From positions 1-34,092 of the forward strand of contig JBNPEA010000172.1 of assembly GCA_051117315.1 (NCBI GenBank): a DNA stretch of 34,092 nucleotides. Reading direction: 5' to 3'. The translations under genes were made by a program, and so were the position numbers. This stretch comes from Salinarimonas sp051117315. Its GTDB lineage: Bacteria > Pseudomonadota > Alphaproteobacteria > Rhizobiales > Beijerinckiaceae. Positions within the stretch are counted from its first letter, which is position 1. The number at the start of each line of letters is the position of its first letter. The notes beneath the pieces were generated by a model. That model was not told the DNA's origin, made no database searches, and worked only from the letters and a program-made list of their open reading frames with translations. Of this stretch, positions 17,209 to 24,921 are shown in pieces.

Positions 17209-17574
17209 TCACCGCGGCAGCGTCACCTCGATCGTCTCCCCGCCGAGCCCGTGCACGCCGTCGTGGGCACGCACCGTGACGGTCTCGACGTTATCCGGGA
17301 TCGCGACGCCGGAGAGCGAGCGGGTGAAGGGCTGCTCGTCGACGTGCGGATGCGCCAGTACCCGCGTGCCGAGGACGGCCCCGTCCGGGCCGACGATCTC
17401 GAAACGGTCGGCGTAGTGGTCCCAGCCCTCGTCGGCGTGGCGGACGGTGACCGCGAAGCGCCAGGTGCCGCCCGCCTCCCGGGACACGGTGATATCGACC
17501 ACGTCCGCCTCGCCCGCCAGAGCGGGGGAGGCGAGGGCGCACAGCGCACAGGCGAGGACGATGGCGTGTCTCAT
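17209..17574 (-). CDS. Secreted hypothetical protein
   Basis: A 121-residue protein with a Sec signal peptide: MRHAIVLACALCALASPALAGEADV, with likely cleavage after ALA-G near residue 20. The mature part is about 100 residues and mostly beta-strand (VVDITVSREAGGTWRFAVTVRHADEGWDHYADRFEIVGPDG), ending DGVHGLGGETIEVTLPR. It resembles small periplasmic beta-sandwich proteins but I do not recognise a named family. The ATG at 17574 has no clear Shine-Dalgarno; a -10-like TAGGCT ends seven bases upstream, so the transcript may be leaderless. It is convergent with the thioesterase gene, with 11 bases between them. Confidence 0.72.
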   Translation of the reverse strand: MRHAIVLACALCALASPALAGEADVVDITVSREAGGTWRFAVTVRHADEGWDHYADRFEIVGPDGAVLGTRVLAHPHVDEQPFTRSLSGVAIPDNVETVTVRAHDGVHGLGGETIEVTLPR

Positions 17575-17702
17575 GCCCGCGAGCCTAGCTCCGCGGCGCC
17601 GGCCGTGGAAGGCCATCTGGCCCCGTTCGCGAGATCGTGCGAAACCGCGACCGGGTCCCCGCGCGTTGTCCAGTCATCCCGTCACCGCGAAAGGGGCCGG
17701 CC

Positions 17703-17906
17703 ATGAGCGATCCGCAGAAGACGAAGAGCACCGAGACTCCCACCAAGCCCGAGGGCGCGCCGGCGCCCAAGCGTGAGCAGGCGGGCCTCGGGCCCGAGCA
17801 GCACACCCGCGAGGAGCAGGAGGAGATGATCGACGAGGCGCTGGAAGAGAGCTTCCCCGCCTCCGACCCGCCGTCCTACACGGGCACCACCAAGGGCTCC
17901 GATTGA
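17703..17906 (+). CDS. Small acidic protein with 'EESFPASDPPS' motif
   Basis: A 67-residue hydrophilic, probably disordered protein. The N-terminal half is rich in Lys, Thr and Pro; the C-terminal half reads EMIDEALEESFPASDPPSYTG. This 'DEALEESFPASDPPS' segment recurs at the ends of many short proteins in Hyphomicrobiales and other proteobacteria, without known function. AAAGGGG upstream of the ATG is the likely ribosome-binding site. It is followed by a palindromic repeat region. Confidence 0.78.
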   Translation: MSDPQKTKSTETPTKPEGAPAPKREQAGLGPEQHTREEQEEMIDEALEESFPASDPPSYTGTTKGSD

Positions 17907-18235
17907 CCCGCCCGGTCGCCGACGGCCGCGACTCTCGTCCTTACCTGTAGGCGAAGGTGGATCGGCGCGTAGTGCCGAGACGGATGGGCGCGCGGCACGC
18001 GCGTTCGGCGAAGCCGATTTGCGACGGCGGCGCCGGACACGCCGGCTTCCGCTTCGCGGAACGCGTCGCTCTCGCGCCGCGCCCCATCCGTCACCGGCTT
18101 CGCCGGCGACACCTTCCCCTACAGGGAAGGAGAACGCCCGCGTCGAACCTCTGCGCGACTCCCGTCGGCGAACGGGACGCCCGGAGATGTGTCCGTCGAC
18201 GAGCCCTCGTCGAGCCGGCAGGGCGTCGGCATCCC
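17907..18235. other. Gene-free intergenic region holding a palindromic repeat
   Basis: Between the small acidic protein gene (plus) and the end of mcd (minus, convergent) there is no credible gene. Most of the stretch, 17939-18130, is the second palindromic repeat described separately. The remaining 100 bases next to mcd are unremarkable GC-rich sequence. Confidence 0.6.
17939..18130. repeat. Nested palindromic intergenic repeat, copy 2
   Basis: The outer arms 17939-17959 and 18110-18130 match in inverted orientation at 19 of 21 bases (core CCTGTAGG and GAAGGTG). Inner perfect arms GACGGATGGG/CCCATCCGTC lie at 17979-17988 and 18083-18092. The central 94 bases contain further small GC-rich hairpins. 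The order outer hairpin, small inner hairpin, GACGGrTGGG stem is the same as in the copy at 349-460, with a longer centre. It lies between convergent genes, where it could also stop transcription from both sides. Confidence 0.75.
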
Positions 18236-19936
18236 TCAGCCTGCCGCGTCCACCAGCCGGCGGGCGATCACCTGGGCCTGGATCTCGGCGGCGCCCTCGA
18301 AGATCGACAGGATGCGCGCGTCGCACAGGATGCGGCTGACCGGATATTCCAGCGCGAAGCCGTTGCCGCCGTGGATCTGGAGCGCGTTGTCCGCGGCCGA
18401 CCAGGCGACGCGGGCGGCGAGCAGCTTGGCCATGCCGGCCTCGAGGTCGCAGCGCTTGTCCTCGTCCTTGGTGCGGGCCGAGAAGTAGGTGACCTGCCGC
18501 GCCGCGTGGATCTCGGCGGCCATCAGCGCGATCTTGTCGGAGACGCGGGGGAAGTCGACGAGCGGCTTGCCGAACTGCACCCGGTCCTCGGCGTAGCGCA
18601 GCGCCGCGTCCATGGCGTTCTGCGCCACGCCGACGGCACGCGCCGCGGTCTGGATGCGCGCCGATTCGAAGGTCGCCATCAGCTGCTTGAAGCCCTGGCC
18701 TTCGACGCCGCCGAGCAGGTTGTCCGCCGGGACGGCGAAGTCCGAGAAGGCGAGCTCGTATTCCTTCATGCCGCGATAGCCGAGCACCTCGATCTCGCCG
18801 CCCGACAGGCCCTCCACCGGGAAGGGCTCCGCGTCCGTCCCGCGCGGCTTCTCGCCGAGCAGGATCGACAGGCCTCGATGGCCGGGCTCCTCCGGCTTCG
18901 TGCGCACGAGCATGGTCATCAGGTCGGCGCGGACCGGGTGAGTGATCCAGGTCTTGTTGCCGTTCACCCGCCAGACATCGCCGTCGAGCGTCGCCTTGGT
19001 CCGAAGCGAGGCGAGGTCGGAGCCGACGTTCGGCTCGGTGAAGACGGCGGTGGGCAGGATGTCGCCGGACGCGATGCCGGGCAGGAAGCGGCTCTTCTGC
19101 GCGTCCGTGCCGCCGCCGAGGATCAGCTCGGCCGCGATCTCCGAGCGGGTGCCGAGCGAGCCGACGCCGATGTAGCCGCGCGAGAGCTCCTCGGAGACGA
19201 CGCACATCGACACCTTGGAGAGCCCGAGCCCGCCGAACTCCTCCGGAATGGTGAGCCCGAAGACGCCGAGCTCGGCCATCTTCTCGATGATCTCGAGCGG
19301 GATGTAGGCGTTCGCGAGGTGCCATGCGTGCGCATGCGGCTCGACCTCCGCCTGCGAGAAGCGGCGCATCTCGCTGCGGATCGCCTCCAGCGTCTCGTCG
19401 AGGCCGGGATCGCCGACGGTGGCCGAGCCCTGGCCCTCGCGGATCAGGGTCACCAGCCGGGCGCGCGCCTTCGGCGTGTTGCCGGTCTCGACCAGCGCCT
19501 CCAGCGCCGGCGTCGTCAGCCGGGCGACGTCCGACGCCGAGAGGCCGAGCGCGGAGAGGCGCACGATCTCGCTCTGGCTCATCGGGATGCCGCCGAGGAC
19601 CTGGGCGCAATACTCGCCGGCGGCGACGCCGCTGACGAGGGCCTCGGTCTCGCCGAAACGACCCTCGGCGGAGAGCCGCTCGGCATAGGACGCGATCTCG
19701 CGGATCGCCTGGGCGTAGGTGGCGAGCCAGGCGAGGCCGTGCGTGGCGTGCTGCTCGGCCTCCATCCGCGCCGCCGAGACCCTGTCGCCCTCGACGACCC
19801 GGGCGCGCACGTGCCGCGTCGCCTCGGCGAGGATGGCGTCGATTGCCGTCGCGGCGTCGCGCAGGAGCGACGGCAGATCCGCGGTGCGCGGGTCCTCGGA
19901 GCCGGTCGTCTCGGCGATGGCGGGCATGGCGTTCAT
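18236..19936 (-). CDS. mcd: (2S)-Methylsuccinyl-CoA dehydrogenase of the ethylmalonyl-CoA pathway
   Basis: A 566-residue FAD-dependent acyl-CoA dehydrogenase. Residues from about 180 on form the normal fold: GVFGLTIPEEFGGLGLSK, TAVFTEPNVGSDLAS (FAD/substrate loop), WRVNGNKTWITH, RVQFGKPLVDF, and the C-terminal QIHGGNGFALEYPVSRILCDARILSIFEGAAEIQ. The extra N-terminal helical region of about 170 residues is characteristic of Mcd and not of short-chain acyl-CoA dehydrogenases. Mcd oxidises methylsuccinyl-CoA to mesaconyl-CoA, allowing growth on C1 and C2 compounds without isocitrate lyase. The ATG at 19936 follows GAGGAGG closely; a GTG six bases upstream is an alternative. The other pathway genes are not in the window. 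Confidence 0.88.
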   Translation of the reverse strand: MNAMPAIAETTGSEDPRTADLPSLLRDAATAIDAILAEATRHVRARVVEGDRVSAARMEAEQHATHGLAWLATYAQAIREIASYAERLSAEGRFGETEALVSGVAAGEYCAQVLGGIPMSQSEIVRLSALGLSASDVARLTTPALEALVETGNTPKARARLVTLIREGQGSATVGDPGLDETLEAIRSEMRRFSQAEVEPHAHAWHLANAYIPLEIIEKMAELGVFGLTIPEEFGGLGLSKVSMCVVSEELSRGYIGVGSLGTRSEIAAELILGGGTDAQKSRFLPGIASGDILPTAVFTEPNVGSDLASLRTKATLDGDVWRVNGNKTWITHPVRADLMTMLVRTKPEEPGHRGLSILLGEKPRGTDAEPFPVEGLSGGEIEVLGYRGMKEYELAFSDFAVPADNLLGGVEGQGFKQLMATFESARIQTAARAVGVAQNAMDAALRYAEDRVQFGKPLVDFPRVSDKIALMAAEIHAARQVTYFSARTKDEDKRCDLEAGMAKLLAARVAWSAADNALQIHGGNGFALEYPVSRILCDARILSIFEGAAEIQAQVIARRLVDAAG

Positions 19937-20006
19937 CGTCACCTCCTCGAAGGCGTCAGTGCTGCGTGCACGACGGTCTCGCGATGCAGCATAACGCGTG
20001 CGTCAT

Positions 20007-20019
20007 CGGATGTGATCCG
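20007..20019. promoter_or_regulatory. Candidate operator upstream of mcd
   Basis: A perfect 13-bp inverted repeat, CGGAT-GTG-ATCCG, lies about 70 bases upstream of the mcd start codon in the 165-base gap before the next gene. Its size and position suit a dimeric regulator such as a TetR- or GntR-type protein. No regulator gene is adjacent and no strong -35/-10 pair is obvious, so this is a weak call. Confidence 0.3.
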
Positions 20020-20107
20020 CACTTTGGTCGGAGGCGCGGGTTTGCAAGGGCGGCAGGCGGTCACGCGACGAAGGGCGGAGAGGGCGAAAGGGCGGTGGGG
20101 AGGGCGC

Positions 20108-20644
20108 TCAGGCGCTCTCGTTTCCCGCGCTCGCGACGGGCTCCACCCAGCTGTAGCGGAAGGTGCAGCGCGGCGCGCCCTGCATGATCGTGGTGTCGCG
20201 CTCCATGCGGATGCGCGGGTCGTAGCCCTGGCAGAACGTGCCGTCGCGGTTGCACGAGAGCAGGTGCCCGATGCGGCCGAGCCCCATCTCCCGGTAGGTC
20301 TCGGCATAGCGGCAGCGCACGACGTCGAAGTCGAAGCGGGTGTCGCTCGCCTCGAGAACCTCCACCTCGAGCGCGCCGCCCGTCATCCAGTTCCCGTAGA
20401 GGGCGATGAAGTCCGCCATCGAGGTGGCGCCGGCGGCCTGCCGCGCCGTCTCGGCGTAGCGCGCACCTTCGGCGATCGCCGCCTTGCGGATGGCCGCGTC
20501 GAGGATGGCGGCGGCCTTCTCCTCGCCCAGCACCGCCACCATCTCGGCGTGGATCGGCCCGATCACCTCGGCCTGGAGCCGCCGCTTCAGCAGGACGGGG
20601 ACGGACGCGGGATCGGCGGCGTCGGGGGGCGGGCTGTCGGTCAT
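20108..20644 (-). CDS. L-2-amino-thiazoline-4-carboxylic acid hydrolase family protein
   Basis: A 178-residue soluble protein. The first 80 residues are helical (VLLKRRLQAEVIGPIHAEMVAVLGEEKAAAILDAAIRKAAI). The second half has the family's conserved region: FDFDVVRCRYAETYREMGLGRIGHLLSCNRDGTFCQGYDPRIRMERDTTIMQGAPRCTFRY, with conserved C-x-Y and C-N-R-D cysteines. The founding member AtcB-type enzyme opens the thiazoline ring in bacterial cysteine production from ATC, but most members of this family have unknown substrates, so a ring-opening hydrolase is only the family expectation. GGAG lies upstream of the ATG. It is between mcd and the phasin gene on the same strand, separated from the phasin by a terminator. 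Confidence 0.75.
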   Translation of the reverse strand: MTDSPPPDAADPASVPVLLKRRLQAEVIGPIHAEMVAVLGEEKAAAILDAAIRKAAIAEGARYAETARQAAGATSMADFIALYGNWMTGGALEVEVLEASDTRFDFDVVRCRYAETYREMGLGRIGHLLSCNRDGTFCQGYDPRIRMERDTTIMQGAPRCTFRYSWVEPVASAGNESA

Positions 20645-20689
20645 CGGGGGCTCCGTCGCTGGGCGGGCGGCAGCCTAGCCGACGCGGCC

Positions 20690-20725
20690 CGAAAACGCGA
20701 AACGCCCGGCCGCGGGGCCGGGCGT
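20690..20725 (-). terminator. Rho-independent terminator downstream of the phasin gene
   Basis: On the minus strand a perfect 10-bp stem (ACGCCCGGCC at 20725-20716 pairing with GGCCGGGCGT at 20711-20702) with a 4-nt loop is followed by TTCGCGTTTTC. A strong GC hairpin with a broken T-run about 80 bases past the phasin stop codon suits termination of that highly expressed gene. Confidence 0.65.
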
Positions 20726-20805
20726 CTCGGACGGGTGCGCGGGACGGCGCACGGCGCGTCCCGCGATCACTGGCAGCTCACAGGCCCCGGCTCACAGGCC
20801 CCGGC

Positions 20806-21141
20806 TCACTTGGCGAGCGGCTTCGCCATCATCGCCTCGACGGGCTTCATCGCGTCCTTCATCAGGTTCGCGTAGAGCTCGCCCATCTTGCCGGACTGGG
20901 CCACCATCGACTCGTAGGCCGACTTGACGTAGTCGGTCTGGATCTCGATCGCCTTGTCGAGCGACTTGGCGCCGACGAGCTTCTCCAGCGTCGCGGTCGA
21001 CGTCTCGAAGGACTTCTTGGCGAAGTCCGCCGACTCGACGGCGATCTGCTGGGCGCCCATCGAGAACGCGCCGAGCGCCTTCATCGTGGCGTCCATGTTC
21101 TCCTTGCCGAGCTTCTGGAAATCGTCGAACTGGTTCATCAT
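20806..21141 (-). CDS. Phasin family protein (PHB granule-associated)
   Basis: A 111-residue helical, amphipathic protein: FDDFQKLGKENMDATMKALGAFSMGAQQIAVESADFAKKSFETSTATLEKLVGAKSLDKAIEIQTDYVKSAYESMVAQSGKMGELYANLMKDAMKPVEAMMAKP. The pattern 'A-x-E-x-x-D-F-x-K-x-S-F-E-x-x...K-x-L-D-K-A-I-E-I-Q-x-D-Y' is the phasin_2 family signature. Such proteins coat polyhydroxybutyrate granules. GGAGG lies seven bases before the ATG at 21141. It is transcribed from a near-consensus promoter flanked by inverted TGCACTGCA sites and ends at a strong terminator, so it is a single-gene unit. PHB storage fits the ethylmalonyl-CoA pathway gene nearby. Confidence 0.92.
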   Translation of the reverse strand: MMNQFDDFQKLGKENMDATMKALGAFSMGAQQIAVESADFAKKSFETSTATLEKLVGAKSLDKAIEIQTDYVKSAYESMVAQSGKMGELYANLMKDAMKPVEAMMAKPLAK

Positions 21142-21254
21142 GATCGTTCCTCCGCGCGCCGGGGCGCCGCGTCTCGCATGTCCGTGATCGGGCGCCGTCC
21201 CCGACCGGACGGTGGGGGAGGGCCCGCGCCGCGGACCGTTCCGCGACATTCCTC

Positions 21255-21282
21255 ATTATGTGCACTGCAACATCGATGTCAA
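21255..21282 (-). promoter_or_regulatory. Strong sigma-70-type promoter of the phasin gene
   Basis: On the minus strand a perfect TTGACA (21282-21277) and CATAAT (21260-21255) are separated by 16 bases, giving a start near 21248 and a leader of about 105 bases before the phasin ATG. It is one of the best promoter matches in the window. A TGCAGTGCA site fills part of the spacer directly against the -10 box. Confidence 0.7.
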
Positions 21283-21299
21283 GATTATTGTGCAGTGCA
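21261..21299. promoter_or_regulatory. Paired inverted TGCACTGCA operator sites (PhaR-like)
   Basis: TGCACTGCA occurs at 21261-21269 and its reverse complement TGCAGTGCA at 21291-21299, 30 bases apart centre to centre, about three helical turns. One copy lies between the -10 and -35 boxes of the phasin promoter, the other just upstream of the -35. PhaR, the PHB-responsive repressor of phasin genes in alphaproteobacteria, is known to bind TGC-rich sequences, so these are the natural candidates for its sites. Confidence 0.6.
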
Positions 21300-21447
21300 G
21301 CATATCCGCGGAAATCCCGATCGCCGGCTTAACTCCTCCGTAACCGCGGTTGCCTCATCATTGACATCGTGGCGCGCCAGTCACGCGCTGGGGATGGGCT
21401 GACCGACAACGTTCGAGTTCACGACCGAGATACGGGGACGGTCTTCG

Positions 21448-23064
21448 ATGGTAAAGCGTAGCGTTTTCGCCGAGCGCGGGCTTCTGCTCGCGTTGATGCT
21501 CCTGTGCGGGCTCGCGGCCCTCACGGTCCACGCTCCCCGGGCCGAGGCCGCCTACAACCCGCCCTACGCCGCGTTCGTGATCGACGTGAAGACCGGCGAG
21601 GTGCTGCACGCGGAGAACGCCGACGCCCGGCGCTATCCCGCCTCGCTCACCAAGGTCATGACGCTCTACATGCTGTTCGAGCAGCTCGAGTCAGGGCGCC
21701 TTCAGCTGGACTCGCCCCTGCGCGTCTCGGCCCGCGCCGCCGCGGAGCCGCCCTCGAAGATCGGCGTTCGGGCCGGCTCCACGATCGAGGTCGAGGACGC
21801 GATCCTCGCGCTGGTGACGAAGTCTGCCAACGACGTCGCCGCCGTCGTCGCGGAGAACCTCGGCGGCTCTGTCGACAACTTCGCGCGGCAGATGACCCAG
21901 CGTGCCCGCGATCTCGGGATGACGAACACGACGTTCCGCAATCCGCATGGCCTGCCCAACAGCGGCCAGGTGACCACGGCCCGCGACATGGCGCGGCTGG
22001 CGATCGCGGTGCAGGACCGCTTCCCTCAGTATTACAGCTACTTCCAGCGCCGCAGCTTCGGCTTTGCCGGCCGGACCTACCGCAACCACAATCGCCTGCT
22101 CGGCCGCGTCACGGGCGTGGACGGCATCAAGACGGGCTTCATCCGCGCGTCCGGCTTCAACCTGATGACCAACGCCAACGCGAACGGGCGCCACATCGTC
22201 ACCATCGTCATGGGCGGCCGGTCCGGCGCGCACCGCGACGGCATCGTCGAGCGGCTGGTCGAGCGCTGGCTGCCGCGCGCCTATGCCGGCACCCGCCGCA
22301 CGCCGATGATGCTCGGCCCCAACGGCACCGTCTTCGCCGCGCTGCCGCCGCGCCGTCCGGCGGACATCGACCCGCCGGTCCTCGTCGCCTCCGCCGCGCC
22401 GGGCGAGCCCCTCGACCTCACCCGCATGCGCCCCGCGGTGGCGACGGCCGCCGGCGACACGACGGTGACGCCCGGCTCGCTTCGCGCCGACGGTGGCGTC
22501 GTGCCCGCCTCGGCGAGCGCCTTCGCCGCGGTGCGTGCTCCCTCCGGCGTGCCGCTGCCGCCGGCGCCGATCCCGGACGTGCGCGAGACCGCTTCCGTCG
22601 CCGCCGCGGCCCCGGAGCCGGTCGCCGTCGCCCGGGCCGAGCCCGTCACCACCACCATCACGGCGCCGGTCCCGCCGATGCCCGCGCGCGGCGAGGCCCC
22701 CGTCGCGGCCGATGCGCCGGTGGGCGATACCGAGCCGCAGGCGATCGTCGTCGCCTCCGCGGACGCCACCATCCCCGTCCCGGCGCCCCCCGCCGCGCCG
22801 ACGCGCAGCTACGCGCTGACCGAGTGGGTGATCCAGATCGCCGCGACGCCGACGGAGGACGCCGCCTTCGATCTCCTCCAGCGCGCCCAGTCGCGTGCCG
22901 GAGACCCGCTCGGCGCCGCGGCGCCCTTCACCGAGGAGGTCCGGTCGAACGGCGCCACCCTCTACCGCGCCCGCTTCACCGGCTTCGACGACAAGGAGAC
23001 GGCGCGCGACGCCTGCCGCCGGCTCGAGTCGAAGGGCTTCGACTGCATCGCCGTACGCAGCTGA
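21448..23064 (+). CDS. D-alanyl-D-alanine carboxypeptidase (PBP5/DacF type) with SPOR domain
   Basis: A 538-residue periplasmic serine peptidase that trims pentapeptide side chains of peptidoglycan. Signal peptide about 1-35 (…VHAPRAEAAYNPP). Peptidase S11 motifs: SLTK with S66 and K69, SAN at 126-128, and KTG at 228-230. Residues about 290-450 form a long Pro/Ala-rich linker, and residues about 460-538 form a SPOR domain (YALTEWVIQIAATPTEDAAFDLL...LYRARFTGFDDKETARDACRRL) that binds denuded glycan strands at the septum. This architecture is common in alphaproteobacteria. It is probably transcribed alone and is convergent with the J-domain gene. Confidence 0.94.
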   Translation: MVKRSVFAERGLLLALMLLCGLAALTVHAPRAEAAYNPPYAAFVIDVKTGEVLHAENADARRYPASLTKVMTLYMLFEQLESGRLQLDSPLRVSARAAAEPPSKIGVRAGSTIEVEDAILALVTKSANDVAAVVAENLGGSVDNFARQMTQRARDLGMTNTTFRNPHGLPNSGQVTTARDMARLAIAVQDRFPQYYSYFQRRSFGFAGRTYRNHNRLLGRVTGVDGIKTGFIRASGFNLMTNANANGRHIVTIVMGGRSGAHRDGIVERLVERWLPRAYAGTRRTPMMLGPNGTVFAALPPRRPADIDPPVLVASAAPGEPLDLTRMRPAVATAAGDTTVTPGSLRADGGVVPASASAFAAVRAPSGVPLPPAPIPDVRETASVAAAAPEPVAVARAEPVTTTITAPVPPMPARGEAPVAADAPVGDTEPQAIVVASADATIPVPAPPAAPTRSYALTEWVIQIAATPTEDAAFDLLQRAQSRAGDPLGAAAPFTEEVRSNGATLYRARFTGFDDKETARDACRRLESKGFDCIAVRS

Positions 23065-23181
23065 GACCCGAGCGCGCCTCCGGTCGCCCCGTCGGCGGCG
23101 GAAGGCGCTCCCAACCTACGGACCCGTCAGCCGAGAGGGCGAAGCCGCGTCACACATCCCTGAAACATCGCGCGTGGAGTA

Positions 23182-23901
23182 TCAGCGATGTCTGCTCAGA
23201 AGGACCTCCTTGGCCTCGTTCACCCGGGCCGCGAGATACGTCGATCCCCCCTGGTCGGGGTGGAGCTTCATCATCAGGCTCCGATGCGCGCGGCGAACGG
23301 CCTGGGCATCCGCCCCGGCCTCAAGCCCCAGGATCTGGTAGGCCTCCTCTTCCGTCATCGCGCCCGGCTTCGTCTCGCGAGCCGCCCCCGCGTCGCCATC
23401 TCCCTGCGAGTCCTGACGCCATCCGGGAAACCGGCGGTCGAAATACGCCTGTAGCAGGCGTACGCCGTCCGGATCGGAGGTGACAGCCTCCTCGTAGAGC
23501 GTCTTCAACGCCGCCTCGTCGAGCTGCGACAGGCGGCGCCCGGCGAGGGAGCCGGCGAGCACGCTGCCGTCCATGTCTCCGGTGTCGTGCGAGAGCTCCA
23601 TCTCGAGCAGGGCCGAGCGCACGCGCGAGACCTGGCCCGTCGACTTCGTGCCGCCGCCGAGCCCCGGGATGGCGCGCGCCCAGGGCAGGCTCCAGCCCAG
23701 CAGCCAGGCGCCGAAGCCGCTGACGAGCAGCGCCATCTCGATGCGCCCGCGCATCAGCAGGAGCAGGGAGACGGCCATCAGCGCGCCGCCACCGACGCGC
23801 TTGACGAGCCGCGAGAGGTCCTTGGGGTTCGCCTTCCCGGCGGCGCGCATCAGCCACCAGAACGCGAAGACCGCGGCGATCCCGTACATCAGGCTGATCA
23901 T
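23182..23901 (-). CDS. Membrane-anchored J-domain (DnaJ-like) protein
   Basis: A 239-residue protein. Two N-terminal hydrophobic segments (about 1-20 and 38-75: GGALMAVSLLLLMRGRIEMALLVSGFGAWLLGW) anchor it in the membrane. A middle region carries SRVRSALLEMELSHDTGDMDGSVLAG and LLQAYFDRRFPGW. The C-terminal J domain (about 182-239) reads AYQILGLEAGADAQAVRRAHRSLMMKLHPDQGGS, with the HPD tripeptide needed to stimulate Hsp70 ATPase, followed by a short last helix. The DnaJ zinc-finger and substrate domains are absent, so it is a type III J-protein like Tim14. It lies 46 bases downstream of the VWA gene in the same direction, suggesting a pair that works together. Confidence 0.87.
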   Translation of the reverse strand: MISLMYGIAAVFAFWWLMRAAGKANPKDLSRLVKRVGGGALMAVSLLLLMRGRIEMALLVSGFGAWLLGWSLPWARAIPGLGGGTKSTGQVSRVRSALLEMELSHDTGDMDGSVLAGSLAGRRLSQLDEAALKTLYEEAVTSDPDGVRLLQAYFDRRFPGWRQDSQGDGDAGAARETKPGAMTEEEAYQILGLEAGADAQAVRRAHRSLMMKLHPDQGGSTYLAARVNEAKEVLLSRHR

Positions 23902-23947
23902 CGGTGGGTCCCGTGGCCTCCGTCCTCGGCGCCCGGCGCGGCGCAGC

Positions 23948-24712
23948 TCATCGTCGGCCCCCGCCCGGGCCGCCCTTCATGTCGGCGAGGAGGCCGCGCG
24001 CCTGCGGCTCGCGCGCGGCGAGCCGGGCGAGGCCCTCACGTCCGCCGCTCGCATAAGCGGCGGCTGCGCGCAAGAGGCCGGCGAGCATGCCGGGCGCCGC
24101 GGCGTCGAAACGCGCATAGGCGCCGCCCGTGAGGCGGGCGATCTCGCGGAGGGCGCGCTCCGCGGCCGGATCGCCACCCTCCTGGAAGACGAAGCCCTTG
24201 ATGCCGAGCAGGCCGAGCTCGCCGGCACGCGCGCAGACGGTATCGATCTCGTCCTCGAAGGCGTCCCCCACGTAGACGAAGGCGTCGACGCGGCCGGCCT
24301 CGCCCTCCTTTCGGACGTGCGCGAGCGCGCGGGCGATCTGGGTCTGGCCGCCGCGCACGGCGATGCCGCTCATCAGACCGGTCAGCGCCTTGGGCTCGCC
24401 GACCCAGCGCGAGGCGCGGCACTCGCCGAAGCCGCGGAAATAGAGCAGCTGCACGTCGAGGCCGCCGATCTCGGAGGCGGTCTCGAACATCTGCGTCTGC
24501 AGGCCGCAGGCGAGGTCCCAGGTGGGCTGGCGGCTCATCGTGGCGTCGAGCGCGAAGACGAGCCGGCCGCGGCCTTCCCGCGGCGGCGCCGGCGCGAGGC
24601 TGCGGGCCTGCTCGAGGAAGCCCTCGACGCCGCCGGACGAGGCGGGCGCGTCGGGCCGCGTCTCGCCGCCCCTGGCCACCGAGTGGCCCCGATCCTTCTC
24701 GCCCGCGCTCAT
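23948..24712 (-). CDS. VWA-domain protein
   Basis: A 254-residue soluble protein with a von Willebrand factor A domain at about 45-225. The MIDAS-like start is LVFALDATMSRQPTWDLA (D-x-T-x-S), followed by VQLLYFRGFGECRASRW, a G-G-Q-T-Q-I segment, then VDAFVYVGDAFEDEIDTV as the second metal-ion region and a GIKGFVFQEGGDPAAERALREIARLTGGAYARFD strand-helix. The C-terminus is glycine-rich. GGGAGGG lies before the ATG at 24712. It precedes the J-domain gene; family members often act as scaffolds in multiprotein assemblies, and a chaperone partner is a reasonable inference from the pairing. Function otherwise unknown. Confidence 0.8.
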   Translation of the reverse strand: MSAGEKDRGHSVARGGETRPDAPASSGGVEGFLEQARSLAPAPPREGRGRLVFALDATMSRQPTWDLACGLQTQMFETASEIGGLDVQLLYFRGFGECRASRWVGEPKALTGLMSGIAVRGGQTQIARALAHVRKEGEAGRVDAFVYVGDAFEDEIDTVCARAGELGLLGIKGFVFQEGGDPAAERALREIARLTGGAYARFDAAAPGMLAGLLRAAAAYASGGREGLARLAAREPQARGLLADMKGGPGGGRR

Positions 24713-24921
24713 CACGCCCTCCCTGCCGCTCGCGGCCGCACGCGCCGCCACCCCATGATTTGGCGAGGGCGCGCGGGGATGCAATCGTGACCGTCGCGCG
24801 CGGCCGCTCGGCGCGCGCCCCGCCCCGCGCCCGGACATCGCATCGGGACGGGCCGGGCGCGCGCTCGCCGTGCAGGGTGCGACGATTTCGAGCACCCCGC
24901 GAAACGGCGACGTCCCGAATG

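Larger units (their letters stand above)
21142..21447. other. Divergent intergenic region between phasin and dacF
   Basis: This 306-base AT-richer gap contains the phasin promoter and operator sites (21255-21299) and the leader of dacF. On the plus strand a TTGACA occurs at 21361-21366 but has no fitting -10 element, so the dacF promoter is not located. No gene is apparent. Confidence 0.6.

Noticed and set aside
21361..21366. TTGACA as -35 of the dacF gene
   Set aside because: No -10-like hexamer occurs 16-18 bases downstream; the sequence there is CGCGCT.
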